Part shown: positions 18,420-26,757 of the stretch, piece after piece
Layout: each line of letters starts with the position of its first letter
How positions within the stretch are numbered: the stretch's first letter is position 1
Assembly (NCBI RefSeq): GCF_014692675.1
Contig: NZ_JABFCZ010000033.1
Span: forward strand, 1-51,179
From: Roseibium aggregatum
Lineage (GTDB): Bacteria; Pseudomonadota; Alphaproteobacteria; Rhizobiales; Stappiaceae
Direction of reading: 5' to 3'
DNA length: 51,179 bases
Program-made: the position numbers and the translations under genes
The notes under the pieces: generated by a model
Told to the model about the DNA's origin: nothing
Seen by the model: only the letters and a program-made list of their open reading frames with translations
Databases searched by the model: none

Positions 18420-19175
18420 TTAGGCCACGGCGCGGCCGCGGGCAGAGAACAACGTCCCGACGCCGTTCGCCCTGGTTTCCAGGCCGCACAGCCGGCACAT
18501 GTGCCAGGCCAGCACCTGATTGCTCGACAGGACCGGCTTTCCGGTTCGGGCCTCGATGTCCGGGATGACGTCCAGCGTGCGCAGGTTGGTGCAGGAAACG
18601 AAGACGGCTTCCACGGCGGAGCCCAGGGCGAGGTCCTGCGCCGCCTTTGCCGCCGAGGCTCCGGTAATCCGCGCGACAACCGCCTCCTCGGCAGTTTCGA
18701 ATGAGCCGAAAGCGGGCGTTTCGATACCGTTTTCGGCCAGAACGTTGCGCATCCGCGAAGACACTTCCGCCACATAAGGCGACAGGAACGCCAGCCGGCT
18801 GATGCCCAGGTGCCCGCAGGCTGCAATAAGCGCCGACACGGGTTCCGTGACGGCTCGCGTGTTGGCTCCGCCATGAACGAGGTCGGCGATCTTCTTCACC
18901 CCGATAACCGAGGTTCCCGACGTGCAGCCGTAACCGACCGCATCGAACCGCGCCGGCCGCGGCAGCAGGCCGGCACTTTGCCCGATATGATGCTCCATTT
19001 CCGACAGGGTACTTGCCGTGACTTCCTCGCCGCTCGGCACGCGGGACACATGCAAGGTCGCCTCGGACGGGAGAAGCCGACGGAAATCGTTCTCGATCGT
19101 CTCGTCCGACTGCAGGACGACCAGCCCCAGACGCGGCTCGTCGCGTTTCTCGACGTCATAAGGAATTCGCACCAC
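18420..19175 (-). CDS. Asp/Glu racemase / maleate isomerase superfamily protein
   Basis: Protein of 251 aa with the two catalytic-cysteine pattern of the Asp/Glu racemase, arylmalonate decarboxylase and maleate isomerase superfamily: C84 in GYGCTSG and C195 in VSCTNLR, plus the SNQVLAWHM segment near the C-terminus. It resembles EutA-like proteins found beside ectoine and diamino-acid catabolic genes. The start is GTG at 19175 with AAAGGA upstream. It is divergent from the Lrp gene and close to an M20 hydrolase and a diaminopropionate lyase-like gene, so a role in racemising or isomerising an amino acid is plausible. Confidence 0.85.
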   Translation of the reverse strand: MVRIPYDVEKRDEPRLGLVVLQSDETIENDFRRLLPSEATLHVSRVPSGEEVTASTLSEMEHHIGQSAGLLPRPARFDAVGYGCTSGTSVIGVKKIADLVHGGANTRAVTEPVSALIAACGHLGISRLAFLSPYVAEVSSRMRNVLAENGIETPAFGSFETAEEAVVARITGASAAKAAQDLALGSAVEAVFVSCTNLRTLDVIPDIEARTGKPVLSSNQVLAWHMCRLCGLETRANGVGTLFSARGRAVA

Positions 19176-19371
19176 GGCAACCGATCCTTTCCATGGTCCG
19201 CCGGCCCGGACAGAAAGACGCCGGAGAGTGTCCCATTGGCGCTTGAGCTTTTCATCCCCTTGGTACTTGCACTAAGATTAGCAGGGAAAATTGATCTCAA
19301 AACCCGTTTGAATTCCGGCATTTGAAAAACAAAAACAAAATTGCCCGGAGAAATGACCGGATAATATCATC

Positions 19372-19833
19372 ATGGAAATGTCCGCTTCCGACCTGACGAT
19401 CCTCCGGCTGCTGCAGAACAACGCACGCGAACGTCTCGAGACCATTGCGGCCGAAACCGGGCTTTCCGTTGCCACTGTCCAAAGGCGCATCCGAAACCTG
19501 AAGGCCGAAGGCGTGATCCTCGCCGAGGAGGCGCTGATCTCGCCCAAGGCGGTCGGCTACACGATGACCTTCCTCGTCATGGTGGAGCTGGAGCGCGAGC
19601 GGATCGACCAGATCGACGCCTTCCGGAGAAAGGCGAAGGGCGAGCCGCAGGTGCAGCAGTGCTACTACATCACCGGCGAGGCGGATTTCGCCCTCATCGT
19701 CCTGGCAAAGGACATGGAGGACTACGAACAGCTGACCCACCGGCTGTTCTTCGAGGATTCCAACGTGAAGCGGTTCCGCACATCCGTGGTCATGGACCGG
19801 ACCAAGGTCGGGATGAATATCCCCCTGGGCTGA
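19372..19833 (+). CDS. Lrp/AsnC-family transcriptional regulator
   Basis: Regulator of 153 aa. The N-terminal helix-turn-helix (about residues 5-55: LTILRLLQNNARERLETIAAETG and SVATVQRRIRNL) and a C-terminal RAM ligand-binding domain (about 65-150) are clear. The gene lies between two leftward catabolic genes and is convergent with the M20 gene (four-base gap). DoeX-type Lrp regulators occupy the same place in ectoine-degradation clusters. It probably senses an amino acid and controls the surrounding genes. Confidence 0.92.
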   Translation: MEMSASDLTILRLLQNNARERLETIAAETGLSVATVQRRIRNLKAEGVILAEEALISPKAVGYTMTFLVMVELERERIDQIDAFRRKAKGEPQVQQCYYITGEADFALIVLAKDMEDYEQLTHRLFFEDSNVKRFRTSVVMDRTKVGMNIPLG

Positions 19834-19837
19834 GCCT

Positions 19838-21034
19838 TCAGGCGGAAAGCTGTGTTTCCACCAGCCGCACCCAGACTTCGGCTCCCCGTGCCAGGATATC
19901 ATCGTTGAAATCGTAAGCCGGGTTGTGCAGCGCGCGGCCATGGGACCCGTTAGTTCCATTGCCGAGAAAGAAATAGGCTCCGGGCCTGTGTTCCAGCATG
20001 GCGCCGAAGTCGTCGGACGCCATCAGCGGCGCGCACTCTGCATCGACGCTCGCGGCACCGGCGACATCGGCGGCCACACCCGCCACGATCTCCGCCTCGC
20101 GCGCGGTGTTGATCGTGGAGGTGAATTCCCGATTGTAGCTGACCTTGGACAAGCAGCCGCCGGCGTCGCAAAGACCGGCAACGATGCGCTTCATGGTCGC
20201 CTCGATCATGCGGCTGACCTCGGGGGTGAAGGAGCGTGCATCCCCGGTGATCGTCACCTCGCCCGGAATGACATTGCGGGCGCCGTTGGTCGCAAAATCG
20301 GTCACCGACACCACCGCGTCGTCGAGCGGATTCAGCTGCCGCGACACGATCGTCTGCAAGGCCATGACGACCTGCGCGCCGGCAACGATCGGATCGATGC
20401 CCTTGTGGGGCATGGCCGCATGGGTTCCCTTGCCGGTGATATCGATCCGGAACGTGTCCTCGCACGCCATGACCGGTCCGGACCGGACAGCAATCCGGCC
20501 GGCTTCCAGACCCGGCAGATTGTGGAGCCCGTAGACAGCGTCCACGGGGAAGCGGTCGAACAGACCGTCGTCGATCATGGCGCGCGCGCCGCGCCCGTTT
20601 TCCTCGTCCGGCTGAAAAATGAAGACGGCGGTCCCGTTGAAATTTCCATGTGCGGCCAAGTGCGCCGCCGCCCCCAGAAGCATCGTGGTGTGGCCGTCAT
20701 GACCGCAGGCGTGCATCTTGCCGGGCTCGACGGACCGATAGGCGAATTCATTCTGCTCTGTGATCGGCAAGGCATCCATATCCGCCCGAATGCCGATCCC
20801 CCGATTACCGATGCCGCGCCGGAGAACCCCGACGACGCCCGTCCCGCCGATGCCTTCGTGAACCTCGACCCCGGCGGCCCGCAACTCGTCGGCGACAAGC
20901 CGCGCTGTGCGCTTTTCGGTAAAGCCCAGCTCGGGGTGCTGATGAAGGTCCTGGCGCCAGTCCCGCATCCGGGAGCACAGGTCGTCTGCAAGACCGCTCT
21001 TGCCGGACGGCGCCGGTTCAACTCCAGATCCCAT
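19838..21034 (-). CDS. M20 family amidohydrolase (hippurate hydrolase / N-acyl-amino-acid deacylase-like)
   Basis: Zinc peptidase-fold amidohydrolase of 398 aa, the standard length for M20D. Metal-site motifs are ADMDALP, HACGHDGHT, the acidic DEENGRGA and the C-terminal SDDFG. Such enzymes remove acyl groups from N-acyl amino acids or indole conjugates. There is no signal peptide, so the enzyme is cytoplasmic. It is divergent from the diaminopropionate lyase-like gene across a 161-base gap. A plausible role is deacylation of an N-acyl diamino acid before lyase action, which is inference. Confidence 0.9.
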   Translation of the reverse strand: MGSGVEPAPSGKSGLADDLCSRMRDWRQDLHQHPELGFTEKRTARLVADELRAAGVEVHEGIGGTGVVGVLRRGIGNRGIGIRADMDALPITEQNEFAYRSVEPGKMHACGHDGHTTMLLGAAAHLAAHGNFNGTAVFIFQPDEENGRGARAMIDDGLFDRFPVDAVYGLHNLPGLEAGRIAVRSGPVMACEDTFRIDITGKGTHAAMPHKGIDPIVAGAQVVMALQTIVSRQLNPLDDAVVSVTDFATNGARNVIPGEVTITGDARSFTPEVSRMIEATMKRIVAGLCDAGGCLSKVSYNREFTSTINTAREAEIVAGVAADVAGAASVDAECAPLMASDDFGAMLEHRPGAYFFLGNGTNGSHGRALHNPAYDFNDDILARGAEVWVRLVETQLSA

Positions 21035-21116
21035 GAATAAACGTGCCTTGCCGTTTGTGCGAATGACAGCTTCGCCAGTTTGCCGTCTTCAACTGAATTG
21101 AACAGATAGCAAAAGC

Positions 21117-21160
21117 CATCAAAGTTGCGATATTTTTTCATCTACCTAGGAAATTTGATG
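21117..21160. promoter_or_regulatory. candidate operator in the M20/lyase divergent region
   Basis: CATCAAA (21117-21123) and TTTGATG (21154-21160) form an inverted repeat around an AT-rich 30-base core. An Lrp-type dimer of dimers could use such spacing. The evidence is weak, as the arms are only seven bases. Confidence 0.25.
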
Positions 21161-21195
21161 TCTTGGCATCTAACACCTGCCCTATCGTGCTACCT

Positions 21196-22251
21196 ATGAA
21201 ACTCGAAAACGCACGAACAGATACCGCCCCCGCCCTCCGCATGTTCCGGTCCGAACCGGACCGTCCGATGGCGATGCTACGGCAGTGCCCCGCCTACCAG
21301 GTAACGCCGCTCCGGCAATTGCCTGCGCTGGCGGAGGAATTCGGAGTTGGCGCGCTCACCGTCAAGGACGAGACGCAGCGCATGCGCCTCGGCAGCTTCA
21401 AGGCCCTTGGCGGTGTCTTCGCGATCGCCCAGATGCTGGAAGATGCCTGCGGCACCACGGATCTGACGAGCGCACAGGCGCGCAAGGTCGCGGGCGAGAT
21501 GACATTCATCACCGCCAGTGCCGGCAATCACGGACTGTCGGTAGCCGCCGGAGCCCGCATCTTCGGCGCCCGCGGGTTTATCGTGCTCAGCAGCAGTGTG
21601 CCTGAGGGCTTCGCCGAAAGAATACGAAACACCGGAAGCTACATCATCCGCGTCAACGGCTCCTACGAGGACAGCGTCCAATACGCGATCGACTCGGCGG
21701 AGAAAAACGGCTGGCTGCTCCTGGCCGACGGCTCCTGGGAGGGCTACACCGAACGCCCGGCACTGATCATGGAAGGCTATACGGTTCTGGCCGAGGAATG
21801 CCGACAGGAGTTCGAAAAAACCGGCACCTGGCCGACCCATGTCTTTCTGCAGGCCGGGGTCGGTGGTCTGGCCGGTGCCGTTGCCGCACATATTCGCGAC
21901 CATTGGGCGGTCCAGCCGAAAATCGTCGTCGTCGAACCGGAGGCAGCCCCCTGCCTCCTGAAAAGCGTCGAGGCCGGGAAGCTGACCCGGGCCGACGGTC
22001 CCGCATCGAACATGGGCCGCCTCGACTGCAAGGATGCGTCCCTGATCGCCTTCGACGCCCTGCGCCGGGACGCGGACATGTTCGTGACCGTTTCGGACGC
22101 GGAAGCCGAACAAGCAGCCCGCCTCTACGCAGCCCAGGGCATTTCCACCACGCCCAGCGGAGCGGCGCCGCTTGCCGCGTTGAAAAACATGCAGCCCGGT
22201 CCGGATGCCCGCTGCCTTCTGATCGCGACCGAGGGACCGGAGCAGGTCTGA
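21196..22251 (+). CDS. diaminopropionate ammonia-lyase-like PLP enzyme
   Basis: Fold-type II PLP enzyme (351 aa from the ATG at 21196). The PLP lysine is K69 in GSFKALGG, followed by the SAGNHG phosphate/ammonia motif and a glycine loop AGVGGLAGA. The pattern YQVTPL...ALTVKDE...LGSFKALGG is closer to 2,3-diaminopropionate ammonia-lyases than to threonine dehydratase. These enzymes release ammonia and pyruvate from diaminopropionate or serine. A TTG at 21163 is an alternative start; neither start has a convincing ribosome binding site. Threonine/serine dehydratase (EutB-like) is the main alternative identity. Confidence 0.85.
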   Translation: MKLENARTDTAPALRMFRSEPDRPMAMLRQCPAYQVTPLRQLPALAEEFGVGALTVKDETQRMRLGSFKALGGVFAIAQMLEDACGTTDLTSAQARKVAGEMTFITASAGNHGLSVAAGARIFGARGFIVLSSSVPEGFAERIRNTGSYIIRVNGSYEDSVQYAIDSAEKNGWLLLADGSWEGYTERPALIMEGYTVLAEECRQEFEKTGTWPTHVFLQAGVGGLAGAVAAHIRDHWAVQPKIVVVEPEAAPCLLKSVEAGKLTRADGPASNMGRLDCKDASLIAFDALRRDADMFVTVSDAEAEQAARLYAAQGISTTPSGAAPLAALKNMQPGPDARCLLIATEGPEQV

Positions 22252-22297
22252 CCTGCGGTCAGCCAAATGCCACTACTGCAAGGATATCTGGATGCGA

Positions 22298-22315
22298 TTG
22301 GGGCGTTCGCCCCAT
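22298..22315 (+). promoter_or_regulatory. 18-bp palindrome, site 1 of a three-site putative regulon
   Basis: TTGGGG, six bases and CCCCAT, palindromic with one mismatch. Exactly 33 bases after it comes CATCGA (22349-22354), and the gene start follows 50 bases later. The same layout occurs before the genes starting at 26551 and 31669. If transcription starts at CATCGA the palindrome is centred near -43, as for a class II activator. Confidence 0.6.
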
Positions 22316-22404
22316 ACAGCGTGCCCGACCGGTCTGGCACCTTTCCGTCATCGACAAACCGATGACGCCCGCTCCGAGAGAGCACACAGGAAAGGAACAG
22401 ACCC

Positions 22405-22815
22405 ATGAAATTCTTTGCAAAAACCGCAACCGCCGCCGCCATGCTTGCCGTCGCAGGCGCCGCTTCCCTGTCCCTGACGGGCCAGGCTTCCGCCGGCTTC
22501 GACATCTGCAAGAAGGTCCACATCACGGTGCAGAACAACACCGGCGGACCGATCCAGCTTTTCGACCTCGACTACCGCGATTTCGGTTCCAATCGCTGGC
22601 GTTCTGAGAACACCCCGAACCGGGTGATCCGCAACGGCGGCTCCTTCAGCGTGACCCGCAACCTGGAAGGCGTGAACAACGCCAAGACCTATGTCCGGGT
22701 CCAGTTCCGCAAGCTGAAGTCCAACGGCAAGTGGGACCATTCCAAGTACTGGTACGCGGACTCCGGCACGTCCATCTGTTCGCGCGGCCAGAGCTACCGC
22801 ATCGTCTTCCGCTAA
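22405..22815 (+). CDS. small secreted basic protein, unknown function
   Basis: Protein of 136 aa of no recognised family. A clear signal peptide (KFFAKTATAAAMLAVAGAASLSLTGQASA) is cleaved near residue 31. The mature domain of about 105 residues is basic, rich in aromatic and Asn/Arg residues, with two cysteines (DICKK and SICSR) that could form one disulfide linking the two ends. The pattern of alternating hydrophobic residues suggests a beta-sandwich. The start follows AGGAAAGGAAC. It has its own promoter region with the GGGG-N6-CCCC palindrome and is closed by a strong terminator shared with the response-regulator gene. Confidence 0.8.
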   Translation: MKFFAKTATAAAMLAVAGAASLSLTGQASAGFDICKKVHITVQNNTGGPIQLFDLDYRDFGSNRWRSENTPNRVIRNGGSFSVTRNLEGVNNAKTYVRVQFRKLKSNGKWDHSKYWYADSGTSICSRGQSYRIVFR

Positions 22816-22827
22816 GCGCACATTCGA

Positions 22828-22867
22828 CGGAAAACGGCGCACCGTTCCCCCGGTGCGCCGTTTTCCG
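22828..22867. terminator. bidirectional terminator hairpin
   Basis: A perfect 17-bp stem: 22828-22844 pairs with 22851-22867 around a six-base loop TTCCCC. The stem carries AAAA on one arm and TTTT on the other. It lies between the convergent small-protein and response-regulator genes and can serve both. Confidence 0.9.
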
Positions 22868-22898
22868 TAAATCAGTCACGACCTATCAGAAAGAAGGA

Positions 22899-23552
22899 TC
22901 AGAGTTCCTTGGACGGATCGATCATGCCTTCCTTGAGGGCGCGCGCCATGAGCTGGGGAACGGAATGAACGTTCAGTTTCTGCATCAGGCTGGTGCGGTG
23001 CTTGTCGACCGTCTTGATGCTGATTCCGAGCCCCTCGGCGATTTCCTTGTTGGAGCGCCCGGCCAGGATCATGTTCAGCGTCTGCCGCTCCCGGTCGGTC
23101 AGGACCGGCGGGCGCGGCGTTTCCTCCAGGATCTTCAGGAAGTACTCCGAGATATGCCGCTGGCCGCGCAGGATGCCGGGCAGTTTCCGATAGAATTCCG
23201 TGTTGTCGGAGGCTTTGGAGAAAAGCCCGTCGACACCGGCTTCGATGAGATCGGAGACAAGACCGACCGCCGAGATGCCGGTCAGCACAACCACCTTCGT
23301 TTCCTTCGACCAGCGCCTTGCCTCGACCAGTACCTCGACCCCGCCGGCCATGGGCATGGACACATCGAGCAGCAAGAGGCTGGGTCGGTGCTTCCTGATT
23401 TCGGCAATCGCGCTGAGGCCGTCGCCGGCTTCCGCAAGCACCTTGATTCCTTCCGGTTCGATCAGGCCCGGCTTTTCCAGTGCATCCTTGAGCCCTGCGC
23501 GTACAATTGCATGATCGTCGGCAATAATTGCATTGTATCTTTGTTCGTTCAC
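22899..23552 (-). CDS. LuxR/NarL-family response regulator
   Basis: Two-domain regulator of 217 aa. The receiver domain (about 6-125) has the acidic pocket near ADDH and the phospho-acceptor D63 in LLLLDVSMP. The NarL-type helix-turn-helix lies at about 150-212 (LTDRERQTLNMILAGRSNKEIA and ISIKTVDKHR). It is divergent from a 7TM sensor kinase across 53 bases, so the two almost certainly form a pair. Such regulators bind palindromes as dimers. The three GGGG-N6-CCCC sites in flanking genes are obvious candidate targets, but no copy is present in its own promoter. Confidence 0.95.
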   Translation of the reverse strand: MNEQRYNAIIADDHAIVRAGLKDALEKPGLIEPEGIKVLAEAGDGLSAIAEIRKHRPSLLLLDVSMPMAGGVEVLVEARRWSKETKVVVLTGISAVGLVSDLIEAGVDGLFSKASDNTEFYRKLPGILRGQRHISEYFLKILEETPRPPVLTDRERQTLNMILAGRSNKEIAEGLGISIKTVDKHRTSLMQKLNVHSVPQLMARALKEGMIDPSKEL

Positions 23553-23605
23553 GGCTCACGATCCATTCGATGCTGTCCCGTCAAATCTGACATGCCTTTG
23601 GGGAA

Positions 23606-25594
23606 ATGACCAGAATTCTGCGCCTGAGCCTGTTTCTCTTCGTGAGCCTGTTCCTGTCCGGCATGTCGCATGCGGAGACGGTGAACCTGCAGCCGGGACA
23701 CGGCGTCGCCGATCTGAAGCCGCACCTGACCTACACAAGTGATCCCAAGGCATCGCTGGGCGAAATCCTGAAACGGTTCCGGGACGGCCAATTCGGTCCG
23801 GACATGGAAGCCTCCCTGCTGGCGACGAACTACGCGCCGGAAGCCTGGGCCGCGGTCGAGATCTACAATGCGACCATTGACGATGGCCGCGACCCGGATC
23901 CGTTCGTCCTGACCATCGACCTGCCGCTGGTCAGCGAAGTCGATGCCTATGTCGTCCGGGACAGCGGCCTGACCGAGAACCTGATCGACTACTCGATTTT
24001 CGAACCCTTCGTTCCCGAGGCGCATTCCGTTACCCGGCTAAGGACGCCTGTTTTCACCATCGCGCCGCAGGAACGCGTGACGCTCATGGTCAATTTCAAG
24101 TTCGGTCCGTTCCAGTCCTTCAACATGGCCCTGGAAACCCCGGTCGAACTCGAAGCTTCCGCCTTTGCCGCCGGCATCGGCGAGACGGCCTTTTACGCCT
24201 TCACAATTTCCTGCCTGATCTTTTTCCTCGGCTTCCACTTGGCGATGAAGAACTGGATCGGTCTGCTCTACGCCATTCAGTTCGCCGTCGGACTCGGCAT
24301 CCTCGCCTATATCGACGGCCTGTGGTTCCGGTTCTTCTTTCCCGACAATCCGGATCTACAGTCGCCGGTGGGTTTCTTCCTGCTGTTTTCCCTGTCCGCC
24401 AACGGCTTCCTGATCTCCGCCCAGTCCCTCGTCCGCGACGGCAAGAGACCGACGCTTTCAAAGGTTCTGGCAGCCCTTGCCATCCTGCCGGTCGCCGGGT
24501 TCGCCCTCTCGTTCTATTCGCCGGGCACCTACACCGCCTTCTTCGGCTACGTGCTTCTCGCGCTGATGTTCGTCGCGGTTTTCGTCACCAGCATGGACTG
24601 GCGAAAACACGAAGGACCGATCCATCTGACGGGGGTGCTGATTTCGGCCCTCGGCATGGTCCTGATCATTGCGATGATCGCGGCGATTGTGATCGGCAGC
24701 CGCGCGGAACTCATTCCGGCGGCCATCGCGGTCAAAGGCATCTTCTCCATCCTCATGGTGTCCACCATGACCGGCCTGACCGCCCATATCATCAACCTGC
24801 GCCGGAACCACGCCAAGGCCGTGGAGGCCCAACTGGTAGCTCTCGAAGCGGAAGCCAGGCGCAGCCAGGAACTCCTCGTCGCCGAACGCAACTACACCCG
24901 CGCCCGGGAACTGGCGAGCCTGCGCCAGCGGCAACTGGCGACCGCCTCCCACGACCTGAAACAGCCGATCATGTCTCTCAGGATGAATTTCGACAGCCTC
25001 GCCGAACATGTCGCGCCGGAGGTGAGACAGAGGCTGAAGGAAGCCTTCGACTACATGGAGGCGCTCTCCAACGACTACTTGCGGGAAACGACGCCAGAGC
25101 AGCCGGAAGACGGTCAGGAGGAAGCAAGCGGGATCGAAGAAACACCGGCAGAGGAGCAGGAAGTCTACGAGGTCTCCCTCGTGCTCGACACCGTGCACCA
25201 GATGTTCAACGAGGAGGCCATTTCAAAGGGCCTCCGGCTGCGCAGGGTTCCGTCGAGCAAGACAATTGCCGTGCCGCCGCTCATCCTCATGCGCATCGTC
25301 AGCAACCTGGTCTCCAACGCGGTGAAATATACCCGGGCCGGCAGCGTCCTTATCGGCGTTCGCGACCGGGGCAAGACAATCGATCTCTGCGTCCTGGACA
25401 CGGGAACCGGCATGGACGCCGACGAGATCGAGGACTTCTCGCACGCCTACAACAAGGGCGAGACCTCGACCGGCCACGGCCTGGGCCTGTCCGTCTGTTA
25501 CGAGCTATCGAAAGACAACGGCATGGACCTCACCTGCCACTCCGAAAAGGGAAAGGGAACCAGCTTCACCCTGACCATCCCGCGCGCGGCATGA
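23606..25594 (+). CDS. 7TM (7TMR-DISM-like) sensor histidine kinase
   Basis: Membrane kinase of 662 aa. A signal peptide (to about residue 25) is followed by a periplasmic beta-rich domain (about 30-190) of the 7TMR-DISM extracellular type, then seven closely spaced hydrophobic segments (about 195-400). A coiled coil (HAKAVEAQLVALEAEARRSQ) leads to an H-box HDLKQP with the phosphorylated H at about 449. After an acidic Glu/Gln-rich linker the HATPase domain has N (SNLVSNAVKY), G1 (DTGTGM) and G2 (GHGLGLS) boxes. DISM proteins are thought to sense carbohydrates or envelope signals. It is the likely partner of the divergent response regulator. Confidence 0.92.
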   Translation: MTRILRLSLFLFVSLFLSGMSHAETVNLQPGHGVADLKPHLTYTSDPKASLGEILKRFRDGQFGPDMEASLLATNYAPEAWAAVEIYNATIDDGRDPDPFVLTIDLPLVSEVDAYVVRDSGLTENLIDYSIFEPFVPEAHSVTRLRTPVFTIAPQERVTLMVNFKFGPFQSFNMALETPVELEASAFAAGIGETAFYAFTISCLIFFLGFHLAMKNWIGLLYAIQFAVGLGILAYIDGLWFRFFFPDNPDLQSPVGFFLLFSLSANGFLISAQSLVRDGKRPTLSKVLAALAILPVAGFALSFYSPGTYTAFFGYVLLALMFVAVFVTSMDWRKHEGPIHLTGVLISALGMVLIIAMIAAIVIGSRAELIPAAIAVKGIFSILMVSTMTGLTAHIINLRRNHAKAVEAQLVALEAEARRSQELLVAERNYTRARELASLRQRQLATASHDLKQPIMSLRMNFDSLAEHVAPEVRQRLKEAFDYMEALSNDYLRETTPEQPEDGQEEASGIEETPAEEQEVYEVSLVLDTVHQMFNEEAISKGLRLRRVPSSKTIAVPPLILMRIVSNLVSNAVKYTRAGSVLIGVRDRGKTIDLCVLDTGTGMDADEIEDFSHAYNKGETSTGHGLGLSVCYELSKDNGMDLTCHSEKGKGTSFTLTIPRAA

Positions 25595-25692
25595 ACGAGG
25601 CCGTTCCCGGGACCGTTCGGGCCTGCCGACAACCGAGTTTCCTCAACGTCATCCTTGAGCTAAAGTTCGCAAAACGACGTGAGGCGAAGACC

Positions 25693-26022
25693 ATGCTGGC
25701 TCGGTTTGTTGTTCTGAATTTTTTCCTGATCCTGTTTGCCGGCCTTGCCGTTCTCGAAGCCTCTGCGAAGAACCTGAGAGCTTCCAATTCCGAGGTCGCT
25801 GCCTTCCTGAAAGCCGATATCAACAAGGACAGGGTGCTGTCGAAAAGCGAATTCAGGACCTTCATTCGCGCGTTGGCGGATTTCGGCCAGTCGACGGCGA
25901 AAAAGATCCGCTTCTTCGGGGTCTATGGCTATGCCTTTTCCATCGTCGACAAGAACAAGGACGGCATCGTCACACCGCAGGAAATGCGGTCGGCGGACGA
26001 CGATTTCCGGAAGGGGAAATAA
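25693..26022 (+). CDS. small exported EF-hand protein
   Basis: Protein of 109 aa with an N-terminal hydrophobic segment (LARFVVLNFFLILFAGLAVLEASA) serving as signal peptide or anchor. Two calcium-binding EF-hand loops are visible: DINKDRVLSKSE and DKNKDGIVTPQE, with acidic residues at positions 1, 5 and 12 in the first loop and 1, 3-like N, 5 and 12 in the second. The start ATG follows GAGGCGAAG. A much longer open frame upstream lies inside the kinase gene and is not coding. It is 98 bases after the kinase gene on the same strand and may be co-transcribed; calcium-sensing or calcium-binding outside the cytoplasm is likely. Confidence 0.85.
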   Translation: MLARFVVLNFFLILFAGLAVLEASAKNLRASNSEVAAFLKADINKDRVLSKSEFRTFIRALADFGQSTAKKIRFFGVYGYAFSIVDKNKDGIVTPQEMRSADDDFRKGK

Positions 26023-26065
26023 CGGATCCGCCTGACCGCTGGTGGCTACCCCTACTGCCAGGCTG

Positions 26066-26551
26066 TCAATTGGGCTGAAGCCGTATGGACTTGGCCTTGT
26101 TCCTGAACAGCCTCACACGATATTCGACGCTCTCACCGACAAGCTCCACGACCCTCGGCTTCCGGCCGTCGCGGGTCACCTCGTAAGTGCCTTCCGGGAC
26201 GTTTTTGATCTCGAGTGTCCGCGTTCTGGATCCCATGCAATCGGCGGGACCGATCTTGCTTGTCTTCTTCAGCGGCTTGAAAAGAAAGCTCCCGCTGATC
26301 TCGATCCGTCGCGCGGCCTTGTCGAAGGATACCGAAAAATACTCCGTCAGCTTTCCACCTGAGTGGCCCGACCGGCATCCGGTAAAAAAGGTGACGCGAA
26401 CCGTCTGGTCTTCGGCCGTCCAGCGGAAATCCATATTCGAACGGATTTTTCTGTAACCGCCGTCCGCCGCATCTGCGGCAAAAGCGTTGGTCATGAACGC
26501 TGCCCCCATCAGGGCGGCGCAGGCAATGGCTTTCAAGGTCCTGGTTGTCAT
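26066..26551 (-). CDS. small secreted protein, unknown function
   Basis: Protein of 161 aa with no recognised family. The signal peptide (TTRTLKAIACAALMGAAFMTNAFA) is cleaved around residue 25. The mature part is basic, with two cysteines (FTGCRSG and PADCMGS) and beta-strand-like alternation. The ATG at 26549-26551 follows AGGATCGG on the minus strand; the longer frame upstream runs into the promoter elements. It is divergent from the tandem paralogue pair and carries palindrome site 2 of the three-site regulon, 59 bases upstream of the start. Confidence 0.78.
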   Translation of the reverse strand: MTTRTLKAIACAALMGAAFMTNAFAADAADGGYRKIRSNMDFRWTAEDQTVRVTFFTGCRSGHSGGKLTEYFSVSFDKAARRIEISGSFLFKPLKKTSKIGPADCMGSRTRTLEIKNVPEGTYEVTRDGRKPRVVELVGESVEYRVRLFRNKAKSIRLQPN

Positions 26552-26610
26552 CGATCCGATCCTTTCCTGTGTCGATGGAAGGAGGATCGCGGAAGATGCG
26601 CTCAGGTCCC

Positions 26611-26628
26611 ATGGGGGCGACACCCCAT
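26611..26628 (-). promoter_or_regulatory. 18-bp palindrome, site 2 of a three-site putative regulon
   Basis: ATGGGG, six bases and CCCCAT, a perfect palindrome in the arms. On the minus strand CATCGA (plus 26572-26577) follows after exactly 33 bases, then the gene starting at 26551. The sequence CCCATGGG overlaps its gene-proximal end, as it does at site 3. Confidence 0.62.
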
Positions 26629-26694
26629 TCGGTGGATGTTTGGAACAGTCTCGTCAGACACCGGGTGCGGAAGGGGCGCCCGCAAGTGTGCGTC

Positions 26695-26730
26695 GGTTGA
26701 ACCCGCCGTTTTCTGAGCCTATCCTTGCCA
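26695..26730 (+). promoter_or_regulatory. sigma-70-like promoter, copy A of a duplicated element
   Basis: TTGAAC (26697-26702), a 17-base spacer and TATCCT (26720-26725) are part of a 36-base segment that is about 85 percent identical to 27320-27355. Conservation of both hexamers and the exact spacing between the two copies supports promoter function. Confidence 0.65.
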
Positions 26731-26757
26731 AAAAACTGAAAAATGGGGGGAAAGAAC

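Noticed and set aside
24322..25692. Upstream extension of the EF-hand frame
   Set aside because: Overlaps the kinase gene in another frame; the EF-hand protein has its own signal peptide and ribosome binding site at 25693.
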